From NCBI RefSeq assembly GCF_009728935.1, contig NZ_CP034235.1, positions 1,650,001-1,714,000 on the forward strand: a stretch of DNA of 64,000 nucleotides. Reading direction: 5' to 3'. Source of the DNA: Paenibacillus psychroresistens (GTDB lineage: Bacteria > Bacillota > Bacilli > Paenibacillales > NBRC-103111). Of this stretch, positions 1 through 9,465 are shown one piece after another. Position 1 is the stretch's first letter, and the number at the start of each line of letters is the position of its first letter. A program made the translations under genes and the position numbers. Under the pieces are notes generated by a model, which had not been told where the DNA came from, searched no databases, and saw nothing but the letters and a program-made list of their open reading frames with translations.

Positions 1-1899
<1,899 letters not shown>

Positions 1900-2040
1900 A
1901 TAAGACTTGTTATGCAGTCATGTATAAGAAGCAGTGTGTTACCTGGATGTTTCACAACTCTTCGCTTCGTTTCTAGTTTTCAGGGAATAATCCTTGAATG
2001 TGTATAATATCTTATGTATATGCACATAATAGATATAACG

Positions 2041-2157
2041 TTTGGTAATGATGGCGGAGGGGAACCACACGTTCCCATCTCGAACACGACCGTTAAGCCC
2101 TCCAGCGCCAAGGGTACTTGAACCGCAGGGTTCTGGGAGAGTAGGACGTTGCCAAGC
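2041..2157 (+). rRNA. 5S ribosomal RNA
   Basis: The sequence runs from TTTGGTAATGATGGCGGAGG to GGACGTTGCCAAGC, with the usual CGAACACGACCGTTAAGC block. Complementary ends (TTTGG.. with ..GCCAAGC) form the terminal helix. Length is about 117 nt, normal for Bacillota. It sits about 140 nt after 23S, as in a standard rrn operon. Confidence 0.96.
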
Positions 2158-2162
2158 AAGAA

Positions 2163-2190
2163 AATGCCCACTTCGGTGGGCATTACTTAT
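2163..2190 (+). terminator. Hairpin after 5S rRNA
   Basis: A 9-bp stem AATGCCCAC/GTGGGCATT closes a TTCG tetraloop (2172-2175). It is followed by an A/T-rich stretch rather than a clean T run. It may be a weak terminator or a processing signal between 5S and the tRNA. Confidence 0.6.
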
Positions 2191-2200
2191 TTATTACTAT

Positions 2201-2277
2201 CGCGGGGTGGAGCAGCTCGGTAGCTCGTCGGGCTCATAACCCGAAGGCCGCAGGTTCAAATCCTGCCCCCGCAACCA
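2201..2277 (+). tRNA. Initiator tRNA-fMet (CAT), CCA encoded
   Basis: This is a 77-nt cloverleaf with anticodon CAT in the loop CTCATAA. Two initiator hallmarks are visible: the unpaired C1:A72 at the top of the acceptor stem (CGCGGGG with CCCCGCA) and three consecutive G-C pairs in the anticodon stem (GGG/CCC). CCA is encoded at 2275-2277. It lies at the end of the rRNA operon. Confidence 0.95.
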
Positions 2278-2318
2278 AATCATTAAATAAGCAAAATAAT
2301 AAAATAGATCATTTAAAT

Positions 2319-2356
2319 AAAAGTTGAGCTCATTCACATGATCTCAACTTTTTTTT
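2319..2356 (+). terminator. Rho-independent terminator of the rRNA/tRNA operon
   Basis: AAAAGTTGAGCTCAT pairs with ATGATCTCAACTTTT with one mismatch around a TCAC loop, and continues into a run of eight T residues. It is placed 42 nt after the tRNA and ends the rrn transcript. Confidence 0.85.
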
Positions 2357-2427
2357 GTCGCCTATGAACTGAACGATATGTACAGTGGAACTAGAAGTCG
2401 GGGGCTACAAAGCATGTTTCTAAAAGT

Positions 2428-2705
2428 TAATAAGCCTAATAATTGTGCTAAGAATAGAGCATAGCAGTAAAAAAATCTGCTTATGCACAATTTCTATGCG
2501 TATTAGTAAGAACTTCTTGAGAAATCAAGGTTTTCCTTCGGCACTAGCACAATTATTGTGCGTAGCACCTAAAATGCCAGTGGAGTAGACTCTATACGCA
2601 TCATTATTGTGCTTATGAATAAATTTGTACGGAAATCGCAGCATTAAAACACTAAAATTGTAACTTTTCGACCACTAGATGGCTTTCTTAACAGTCTAAG
2701 GGGAC
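2428..2705. repeat. Dispersed intergenic repeat, copy A
   Basis: This AT-rich, apparently non-coding stretch aligns by eye with 34465-34732. Shared blocks in the same order are: TAATAAGCCTAATA then TTGTGCTAA; a GCACA..TTT..TATGCGTAT block; a TTGTGC block; TCTATACGCA; GAATAAAT; and CTAGA near the end followed by a CAACAG/TAACAG motif. Several internal words are palindromic, for example GCACAATTATTGTGC near 2557. With the terminator at 2319 it fills the 460-bp gap between the tRNA and the next gene. It could be a MITE or REP-like element; no transposase is present. Confidence 0.6.
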
Positions 2706-2737
2706 TAAGCGTCCCCTGCCATTCGCTTTAAAACGGC

Positions 2738-2974
2738 TTAACGCATGCGAGGAAAAGAAATTAAACTCATTAAATTGATGCGTGATACCTTGCCTTTTTC
2801 CCGAACTTGACTGAAAAAATCTCCGAGAAAGCTTTCCCAATCATGGCCGACGATTTTTTTAGATTTTTCGTCCGCTTGTACAAGCAAAATGCTATGGTTA
2901 ATGGCGACTGCCAGGTGGGAGAGTGCTTCATGAAGCTGCTCCTTAACGATTTGTTCACTTTGCTGAATGTCCAT
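2738..2974 (-). CDS. Small hypothetical protein of the P-type ATPase operon
   Basis: The product is 78 residues. The start is set by AGGAGG at 2981-2986, six bases before ATG at 2974; an upstream in-frame ATG at 3031 has no such site and lies well inside the preceding gene. It overlaps the end of that gene by 20 bp, which suggests translational coupling. The protein is mixed-charge and probably helical (QIVKEQLHEALSHLAVAINHS) with a basic C-terminus and no clear membrane segment. I do not recognise a family. It is the third gene of the minus-strand P-type ATPase operon and may be a soluble or peripheral partner. Confidence 0.7.
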   Translation of the reverse strand: MDIQQSEQIVKEQLHEALSHLAVAINHSILLVQADEKSKKIVGHDWESFLGDFFSQVREKGKVSRINLMSLISFPRMR

Positions 2975-3254
2975 GTTCAACCTCCTCAGCTGAGCTATAA
3001 ACTGGAGTATCTTCATAATCCTCGATTTCATGCGCCATCTGTTTTTTCATTCGTTCAAATTGGGCTTCTGCAACAATATCTTCGATTTCTTCTTTAGCAT
3101 ATTGCACAATGGATTTAGCTCGATTAGCTAAGTTTTTCGCGCCTTCCTGACCCATGAGACCAACAAAGGTCGTCTTGGCGACGGGGATTAAGGCGGATAC
3201 GGCAAGGGCAAGCCCAGAAATTACAGTTAATTTTTCTAATTTTTTTTGATTCAT
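2955..3254 (-). CDS. Small membrane protein, DUF5132/DUF1490 (PacL)-like
   Basis: The product is 99 residues. GGAGG lies seven bases before ATG 3254; the earlier ATG at 3272 lies just before this Shine-Dalgarno. One hydrophobic segment (about residues 8-28, VISGLALAVSALIPVA) is followed by an amphipathic Ala/Glu-rich helix containing EEIEDIVAEAQFE and a C-terminal tail with EVEHGHSAK. That plan (one TM, Glu/Ala helix, His-containing tail) resembles DUF5132 and the mycobacterial DUF1490/PacL proteins that scaffold metal-efflux P-type ATPases; this is recalled, not searched. Its place 32 bp downstream of a P-type ATPase gene fits a partner role. Function is inferred only. Confidence 0.75.
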   Translation of the reverse strand: MNQKKLEKLTVISGLALAVSALIPVAKTTFVGLMGQEGAKNLANRAKSIVQYAKEEIEDIVAEAQFERMKKQMAHEIEDYEDTPVYSSAEEVEHGHSAK

Positions 3255-3286
3255 AGCTAGGCCTCCATTCATTGGTTATTACCCAT

Positions 3287-6200
3287 TTACAGTACTGCTG
3301 GAATTGCAAATGCAGGGGTGAGCTCCTTCTCTGCATTCTTGGAAATGATCGACAGCACCATTTTTGATAAAATCGATACGGATCCAGCTACCGCAAGGAT
3401 AGGAAGCCAATAGTGGAGCGCTAAAGGTGTCGTATGGAAGAACGCTGAAATAGCAGGCACATATAGAACAGCTATCAATGCTAGCCATGACATGCCAAGT
3501 GCTCCAAGCAGGAAACGATCCTTCGTCCAATCACTAACTTTCTCTTCGCTGCCTTCTTGTCTCCATGATAGGGTTTGAATTAACTGACCGGAAACAAGCG
3601 TAGCAAAAGCAATGCTTTGCGCAGTCATCAGTGGAACACCCATGGCTAAACTTGCTGCGAATAACCCAACCGAGCCAAGCCCAAGAAATACACCTTTAGT
3701 TACGACCTTTTGGTACAGATTCTTATCGACAATATCCATTCGTTTGAGTTGTTTTTGTTTATTGCCGGGATTTACGGCTAGAACCATAGCTGGGACAGCA
3801 TCCGTTAGCAGGTTCATTAGTAAAATTTGAATCGGCACAAAAGGGATCGGCAAGCCGATGATCACCGCTAAGCTGGTAACGAGAATCTCTGATAAATTAC
3901 CGGTTAATAAGCAGCCTAACGCCTTGCGGATATTGCTGATGATGGTTCTTCCTTCTTTGACACCTTCAACAATGGAACCAAAATGATCTTCTTTCAGAAC
4001 CATGACAGCCGTTTGTTTCGTGACTTCAGTTCCTGTTCGACCCATGGCTATTCCAACATTGGCCTGTTTAATGGCAGGAATATCGTTAACACCGTCACCA
4101 GTCATAGCTACAATATGCCCACAGCTCTGCAAGGTTTTAACAATTCGCAATTTATGCTGTGGCGTAACTCGTGCAAAAATCGAGACTTCCTCGACAATTT
4201 CCAGGAATTCTTCTTCCGATAGCTGATCTAATTCTTGTCCGATTAAAACCCTTTGTGTGCCATTATATATGCCTAGTTGCTTGGCAATTGCAATGGCTGT
4301 AATCGGATGGTCACCAGTGATCATGACTGGCTTTACACCTAGCTGAATGACTTCCTCGATATTGTCTGAGACCTCTGATTTGGGAGGGTCGATCATCCCG
4401 ACTATCCCGACATAAATCATTTCTTTTTCGTCAATCCCAAGCTCGTCTTCTTGCTCATTTTTCTGTAGAGGACGGTAGGCAAATCCTAAAACGCGCAAAG
4501 CTTCCCCGGCTAGCTTTTCATTCTGCAGCATAATGATTTGTTTCTGTTCATCGGTAAAGGGCAGAATATTGCCGTTAGCCTGGTACCAGCTGCAATGGCG
4601 CATAATTGTCTCAACAGAGCCTTTAGAAAAGATGAAGCATTCTTGGTCAGCTGTATGGGAATCTCGACAGACGACGCTCATTTTTCCCGCATTTGAATCG
4701 AAAGGGACCTCTGCACCGCGATGCCAACGCGGCATCTCATTCTGCCACATTTCTGCTTTTGCAGCTAAGGCTAACAATGCTCCTTCAGTAGGATCCCCTT
4801 TGATGATCCAGCGTCCTTCATGCTGTAGAAGCTTGCTGTTATTGCATAACAAGCCAATTTCAAGCAACCGCTGCAGCTCGGGATGCTTCAGATCCGATGA
4901 AGATGTTTGTTCATTCTCAAGCGCAGCAGACGAAGCCGCTGCAACTTCTTGGGGATATAACTCTTCAATACTCCCGATCGGATCATAGCCATTTCCTGAA
5001 ACAGACCACATTTGATCTACGGTAGCGATTGCTTTTACGGTCATTTCATTTTTAGTTAACGTTCCTGTTTTGTCTGTGCAAATAATCGTTGTTCTACCCA
5101 ATGTTTCTAATGCAGAGAGCTTGCGAATCAAGGCGTTTTTCTTGGCCATCCGGAAAACACCAGCGCTTAAAGCAATAGTGATAGTTACAGGCAACCCTTC
5201 AGGAATAGCGGACGCTGCTAGTGTGACGGAAGTCGTGATCATTTGGGTAAGCGGTATTCCGCGCAAAAGACCTGTGAAGAATACAAGCCCTCCGGCGATC
5301 AAAGCACCTTTGATAAATGTTTTGCTGATTGAGGTTACCTTTTCCTGCAATGGGGTTACTTCTTTTTTCTCATTTTTCAGGAGAGCGACCAGGTTGCCCA
5401 TTTCTGTATTCATTCCTGTTTCGACAACAATCCCAATGCACTTGCCACGAGATACATCCGTCCCCATGTAAAGCATGTTTTTGCGTTCTGCTAAGGGGGT
5501 GTCAGCTTCTAGACAGCCTTCATTTTTCTCAATAGGCACAGATTCGCCTGTTAAGGCAGCTTCATTAATTTGCAAGCTCCAAGCACGAATCAAGCGCAGA
5601 TCTGCGGGAATCCGATCACCTGCTTCCAAACAAACCAAATCCCCAGGCACTAGCTCCGCAGCAGGCAGATCGATTTGTTGGCTATTGCGAATGGTTTTAC
5701 ATACAGGAGGCTGGAATTCATTTAAGCTATCGACCACCTTTTCCGCTCTTCTTTCTTGAATGGTGCCAATTGCCGAGTTTGCCAACAGAATACTGCCCAT
5801 GGCAATCCCATCAAAAATATCACCCGACAATAAAGCGAGAACTGAGGTGCCAAGCAGGATTAACGTCGTGAATTCCTTAAACTGCATCAAATAAGAAACG
5901 AGAAAAGAAGTCGGCTTTTTGCCCTCCAGCTGATTCATTCCATACTTTTGCCTAGAGAGGATGACCTGATCATTCGTGAGTCCATGCTGTTCATTAACAC
6001 GGAAGTGGGCAAGTGCAAACTCTAATGGACTTGTATGCCAAGAGAAAGCATCATTGGAATAATTAGCTTCAGCGGCTGCTGCTACTTCCTGGTGGAAAGC
6101 ATCACTTTTATCCCACGGATCGACTTGAGCCAATAAGGGTTCCTCACTGATTTTTTTGGAGCGTGAGAGGAAGGCCAGAGATAACACATCACCTGCTAAA

Positions 6201-7900
6201 TTAACTAAAGGCGCACTTATGACACCTATGGCTGCTAGAACGGAACCAATCACATTCCAGCCTTGCGTGAGGTAGGTCTGCTGCTGCACGGAATTATCAA
6301 TTTTTCGGGCATAGATCAAGGTTGCATTGATACTATTTAATTGCTGAATCGTCACGTAGGGCACATCAGCTGATAGATAATCAAAGCTCACATTTGTATC
6401 ACTGGCTGGGATGTAAAGTACATTTTCGCCACGTATTTGAAGATCCGTAATTCGTTGCTGAATTTCTTCAGCTTGAAGATTAATCCAGCTGCGATCGAAA
6501 TTAAATGAGAGAGAGTCTGACCGGATGTCTAAGGTTTCTTGCACAAAGCCGATCGACCATCCGTCCATGGATAAATCTTTAAGAACTCCCATATAGGGTG
6601 AATTATATTCGCGTCTACTGGTTAGATAACCAATGCAATGATTGGCTTTAAGCCCTTTCTTTGCAACAAAAAGCACTTCGAAGCCTCTTTTCTTCAACCT
6701 TTTTTCATCGAGTAGGTAAGGCTCACAATCGATACCATTCTCAACCAAATAAGTGAGGCTTCCAATGAGAACTACAGCATTGTTAATCTTGCCTTTTAAG
6801 CCTTTTGCTGCTTCCTCAAGCTGATAGGCTGTCCGAATAGTATGGCAGGTAGATTCGGCTTTGGTGCATACCTCCGCTTTCCAAGGGTGGCTGCTTTTTT
6901 TCATCAATGAAGCTGCTAGGCAGATAATCTTTTCGGAATCTTGATTTTCAATCAGAGTTTGCCACTGAACATCTTCAATTACTTTAGTAAATAAAAGTGA
7001 AGTATCATCGAGTAACAACGTTTTGGTACGGGCGAGCTGAGCTAAAGAACCATTAGCAGGAACCATATAGTTTTTCTCATGGGCGATTAATTCGGCATGA
7101 TTCCAAGCATATTCATTAGGAATAGTTGTAGGTCTTGGGTTAGCAGCTAATAATACGCCTAAGCCTTTTAGTGGATTGCGCGTTAAAGCCAATGTTAGTC
7201 CAGCAGCAATCATTCCCCATTTGCCTGCCTTTTCACTATAAGCTTTAGTTTCGGATGATAAATAACTTACATCTGCTCTCAGCTTTGTTCCGCTCTTCTT
7301 CCATTTGAGGAATTGCAGCAAGCTAAGTCCAGCTAGAACAACTACATTTTCACGAACGAGGGCAAGAGCGAATGCACTTGTTCCTAATAAAAGCTCCGAA
7401 TTTAACTTGCGTTCCTGTGCGAACTTATCGACACCCCGTTTGAGCAATGGATATCCGGAGAGCACAGATACTAGACCTGATAAATAAAAAGGGACAGGGC
7501 TGCTAGCAAAAGCAGACTTTCCCCAAAATAGCTGTTTGGCCGTTAAAACGGTTAAACCACCCATCGCAATGACTAGGGGGACGGGGACTTTGGATGGTTT
7601 AATAGATGGGGTATCGTCATTAGTCGATATATCTGGTTCAGCTCCGTTAGATATATCTTCTGTTTCAAATCTTTGAATGTGGCCGATAATTTCATGCATG
7701 GAAATATTCCGCTCATCATAAAGAAGCAGCATCCTGCCAGTCAAGGTGTTAACTTCTACCTTCAGGATCCCTTCTATAACTGAAAATAGATCTTTAGCCC
7801 GTCCAACCAAGGTAGGGTTTCCTTTGATCCCTTTCAGTTCTAAACGCATTCTCCCAGGTAAAACGCGAAGATTCTTTTCTCCATGATTAAGCAATGTCAT
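3287..7900 (-). CDS. Giant P-type cation-transporting ATPase (degenerate plus active unit)
   Basis: The product is 1537 residues, roughly twice a usual P-type ATPase. Residues about 10-75 form an HMA-like fold lacking the CxxC metal-binding pair. Residues about 130-600 look like a degenerate heavy-metal ATPase half: the phosphorylation site is reduced to LLLDDTSLLF (about 295). The C-terminal half is complete and P2/Ca-type: TGES (about 785), PEGLP membrane motif, CTDKTGTLT with the phospho-Asp (about 940), ITGDHP (about 1196), MTGDGVND (about 1268) and the M6 motif MNLLTDAVPA. The architecture recalls mycobacterial CtpI-type pumps. The substrate cannot be read; the active-half motifs favour Ca/Mn-like cations over soft metals. 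It heads an operon with two small proteins and is divergent from two more. Confidence 0.93.
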   Translation of the reverse strand: MTLLNHGEKNLRVLPGRMRLELKGIKGNPTLVGRAKDLFSVIEGILKVEVNTLTGRMLLLYDERNISMHEIIGHIQRFETEDISNGAEPDISTNDDTPSIKPSKVPVPLVIAMGGLTVLTAKQLFWGKSAFASSPVPFYLSGLVSVLSGYPLLKRGVDKFAQERKLNSELLLGTSAFALALVRENVVVLAGLSLLQFLKWKKSGTKLRADVSYLSSETKAYSEKAGKWGMIAAGLTLALTRNPLKGLGVLLAANPRPTTIPNEYAWNHAELIAHEKNYMVPANGSLAQLARTKTLLLDDTSLLFTKVIEDVQWQTLIENQDSEKIICLAASLMKKSSHPWKAEVCTKAESTCHTIRTAYQLEEAAKGLKGKINNAVVLIGSLTYLVENGIDCEPYLLDEKRLKKRGFEVLFVAKKGLKANHCIGYLTSRREYNSPYMGVLKDLSMDGWSIGFVQETLDIRSDSLSFNFDRSWINLQAEEIQQRITDLQIRGENVLYIPASDTNVSFDYLSADVPYVTIQQLNSINATLIYARKIDNSVQQQTYLTQGWNVIGSVLAAIGVISAPLVNLAGDVLSLAFLSRSKKISEEPLLAQVDPWDKSDAFHQEVAAAAEANYSNDAFSWHTSPLEFALAHFRVNEQHGLTNDQVILSRQKYGMNQLEGKKPTSFLVSYLMQFKEFTTLILLGTSVLALLSGDIFDGIAMGSILLANSAIGTIQERRAEKVVDSLNEFQPPVCKTIRNSQQIDLPAAELVPGDLVCLEAGDRIPADLRLIRAWSLQINEAALTGESVPIEKNEGCLEADTPLAERKNMLYMGTDVSRGKCIGIVVETGMNTEMGNLVALLKNEKKEVTPLQEKVTSISKTFIKGALIAGGLVFFTGLLRGIPLTQMITTSVTLAASAIPEGLPVTITIALSAGVFRMAKKNALIRKLSALETLGRTTIICTDKTGTLTKNEMTVKAIATVDQMWSVSGNGYDPIGSIEELYPQEVAAASSAALENEQTSSSDLKHPELQRLLEIGLLCNNSKLLQHEGRWIIKGDPTEGALLALAAKAEMWQNEMPRWHRGAEVPFDSNAGKMSVVCRDSHTADQECFIFSKGSVETIMRHCSWYQANGNILPFTDEQKQIIMLQNEKLAGEALRVLGFAYRPLQKNEQEDELGIDEKEMIYVGIVGMIDPPKSEVSDNIEEVIQLGVKPVMITGDHPITAIAIAKQLGIYNGTQRVLIGQELDQLSEEEFLEIVEEVSIFARVTPQHKLRIVKTLQSCGHIVAMTGDGVNDIPAIKQANVGIAMGRTGTEVTKQTAVMVLKEDHFGSIVEGVKEGRTIISNIRKALGCLLTGNLSEILVTSLAVIIGLPIPFVPIQILLMNLLTDAVPAMVLAVNPGNKQKQLKRMDIVDKNLYQKVVTKGVFLGLGSVGLFAASLAMGVPLMTAQSIAFATLVSGQLIQTLSWRQEGSEEKVSDWTKDRFLLGALGMSWLALIAVLYVPAISAFFHTTPLALHYWLPILAVAGSVSILSKMVLSIISKNAEKELTPAFAIPAVL

Positions 7901-7928
7901 TTTACCTCATCTTCTTCCTCTGCAATGT

Positions 7929-7946
7929 TGTAGACATTAGTTTACA
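7929..7946. promoter_or_regulatory. Dyad in the divergent promoter region
   Basis: TGTAGAC-ATTA-GTTTACA is an inverted repeat with 7-base arms and one mismatch, lying 29 bp upstream of the giant ATPase start. A TATAAT box for the opposite strand lies at 7979-7984, without a convincing -35. A TGTA/TACA dyad is typical of CopY/BlaI-like operators, but no such regulator is encoded nearby, so the assignment is tentative. Confidence 0.35.
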
Positions 7947-8037
7947 CAGACTCCAAACAATTATTCGCTTTTAATTTGTATAATTTGTTAGTTTAACGGA
8001 AAAATAATCGCATATAACAGGAAAGGAGATTCAATAT

Positions 8038-8232
8038 ATGTTTAAATCACCCTTGGGTTTAGCTGCAATTACGGCTGCATTATTACTAGGTTTTTCTCCA
8101 AGAGCTAGAGAAATACTACGGAAATATGCCGTGTTAGGTACGGAGGCAATACTGGATATTACAGATCAAGTAAAAAGCTCGTCAGTAAAAATCGCAGACC
8201 AACTAAAATTGGAAAATGAAAACAAAGTCTAA
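8038..8232 (+). CDS. Small membrane-anchored protein, ATPase-cluster partner
   Basis: The product is 64 residues, with AAAGGAG about nine bases before the ATG. A hydrophobic N-terminal segment (LGLAAITAALLLGF) is followed by an amphipathic, charged helix (REILRKYAVLGTEAILDITDQVKSSSVKIADQLK). The plan is the same as the 99-residue protein on the other side of the ATPase: one short membrane segment plus a helical tail. It is divergently transcribed from the ATPase gene across a 137-bp intergenic region, so both may answer one regulator. The family is not recognised; DUF1490/PacL-like is a possibility. Confidence 0.75.
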   Translation: MFKSPLGLAAITAALLLGFSPRAREILRKYAVLGTEAILDITDQVKSSSVKIADQLKLENENKV

Positions 8233-8303
8233 CTGACTTGATTTTGCGCTTCTTGGAGACCATATAATTGGGGAATTCATTTAAAACCAAGGAGGTCATT
8301 GCC

Positions 8304-8675
8304 ATGTTAAAAGAAGTGTTTAGCGGTGGTTCATTATGGGGTGGGCTTGTTTCAGGCGGACTATCACAGCTGCAGGATACCAATGCATTAAAGGAAGGCC
8401 ATATTAATAAAAAAACGTATGCTGTGCAAACAACGGAAAATGTAACAGGAGCTTTTGGGGTAATGGCGGGCATCGAATATGGCGCTATCCTCGGAACCTC
8501 TATAATGCCTGGAGTGGGAACTATTCTTGGCTCCGTAGTGGGTGGATTACTTGGGGACAGAGTTGGGAGAACGGTGGGACATCGTGCTGGCCACTCTCTA
8601 GTCAACAGCAGAATGATGCAACAAAAGCTGGGAATCACGGAAGATAGTGAACCGGAATTGCAGCTTCAAGGGTAA
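8304..8675 (+). CDS. Glycine-zipper membrane protein
   Basis: The product is 123 residues. The start is ATG 8304 because AGGAGG lies at 8290-8295; an upstream in-frame start at 8268 has no site. The N-terminus is GGSLWGGLVSGGLSQL. Residues about 50-105 contain closely spaced glycines (GAFGVMAGIEYGAILGTSIMP, then GTILGSVVGGLLGDRVGR), a glycine-zipper pattern that packs membrane helices. The end is polar. It is 71 bp downstream of the 64-residue gene in the same direction. Function is unknown; location suggests a structural partner of the giant ATPase. Confidence 0.8.
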   Translation: MLKEVFSGGSLWGGLVSGGLSQLQDTNALKEGHINKKTYAVQTTENVTGAFGVMAGIEYGAILGTSIMPGVGTILGSVVGGLLGDRVGRTVGHRAGHSLVNSRMMQQKLGITEDSEPELQLQG

Positions 8676-8703
8676 GGGATTTGCTAAAAAGTAAAATAAA
8701 AAT

Positions 8704-8737
8704 GACTGCTGAGGGTGCTCAGCGGTCTGTTTGTTGT
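8704..8737 (+). terminator. Rho-independent terminator
   Basis: GACTGCTGAG/CTCAGCGGTC stem (one G-T pair), GGTG loop, then TGTTTGTTGT. It lies 28 bp after the glycine-zipper gene and closes that two-gene unit. Confidence 0.75.
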
Positions 8738-8749
8738 ATCCCACTTAAT

Positions 8750-8778
8750 TTGCAACAAAACTTTAACTAAACTATACT
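8750..8778 (+). promoter_or_regulatory. Sigma-A type promoter
   Basis: TTGCAA (-35, 8750-8755), 17-bp spacer, TATACT (-10, 8773-8778), 64 bp before the next start codon. It follows a terminator, so the next gene is probably its own transcription unit. Confidence 0.6.
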
Positions 8779-8842
8779 TAATACATAGATTTACTTGTGA
8801 GTAAAGTTATATAAAAATAAATATTATGATGGAGGCAAAGAA

Positions 8843-9313
8843 ATGTCCAAATCCAAAGTTGCAAAAGTAAAACATGGTGAATTTGATCCGCAAAAGTATT
8901 CCTTGAATACGAATGAAGCGTTTCTGTTGCTTAAAGAGAGAGGGTTAACCAAAGCAGATAATGAACAAGTCGTTCAGAGATGGCTTAAACAAGGAAAGAT
9001 TGAAGCTGTTTTGGTGAAGAAAGGGGTACAAAACGAGAGAGGCTACCAAATCAACGAAGCAAGCTTATTGGAGCATGCGGAAACTCAGGTGAAAAAGCGC
9101 GGTGAATGGAAACAGGAATTGGATGAGGCCAATCAGAAAATCGCTTTCTTGGAAGCTCGAATTCAAGAGTTACTTGAAAAAGAAACCAAGAACAAAGAAG
9201 CAATAAAATCAGAGCCAGAACGAACTGAAGCAATAGCACCGATAAAAGTGGACCCTAAAAAAAGAAAAGCACCCATTAAGAAAGTAGCTCCTGAGGTTGT
9301 AGAAAAAACTTAA
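8843..9313 (+). CDS. HTH-like/coiled-coil protein of unknown function
   Basis: The product is 156 residues with GGAGG eight bases before the ATG. Residues about 20-70 (NEAFLLLKERGL..NEQVVQRWLKQGKIEAVLVKKG..GYQINEASL) read like an excisionase/MerR-type winged helix that selects a recognition helix and wing. Residues about 78-120 form a heptad-like coiled coil (ELDEANQKIAFLEARIQELLEK). The tail is Lys/Pro/Ala-rich. It may bind DNA as a dimer. It is flanked by a promoter and a strong terminator, so it is monocistronic. No phage genes are nearby. Confidence 0.75.
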   Translation: MSKSKVAKVKHGEFDPQKYSLNTNEAFLLLKERGLTKADNEQVVQRWLKQGKIEAVLVKKGVQNERGYQINEASLLEHAETQVKKRGEWKQELDEANQKIAFLEARIQELLEKETKNKEAIKSEPERTEAIAPIKVDPKKRKAPIKKVAPEVVEKT

Positions 9314-9390
9314 TGGAATAACTGATATAGAATCATGGCATTTGCCTTCTTGGCAAACTGAATGGATTGGCATAACTCAATCATAGTTTG

Positions 9391-9439
9391 AAAAAACCTC
9401 GCATTTTCTCGAAGATATCGAGAGAATGCGAGGTTTTTG
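9391..9439. terminator. Bidirectional terminator
   Basis: A long near-perfect hairpin: CCTCGCATT and TCTCGA pair with TCGAGA and AATGCGAGG around AGATA, flanked by A6 on the left and T5 on the right. It lies between two convergent genes and can serve both. Confidence 0.9.
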
Positions 9440-9465
9440 TTAACAGTAGCAATGTAATTTGTATT

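Noticed and set aside
4533..5759. Plus-strand frames of 94 to 151 codons inside the giant ATPase gene
   Set aside because: They overlap conserved motifs of the ATPase on the other strand and lack start signals.
7991..8016. Sigma-B promoter (GTTTAA) before the 64-residue gene
   Set aside because: No GGGTAT-like -10 at the right distance.
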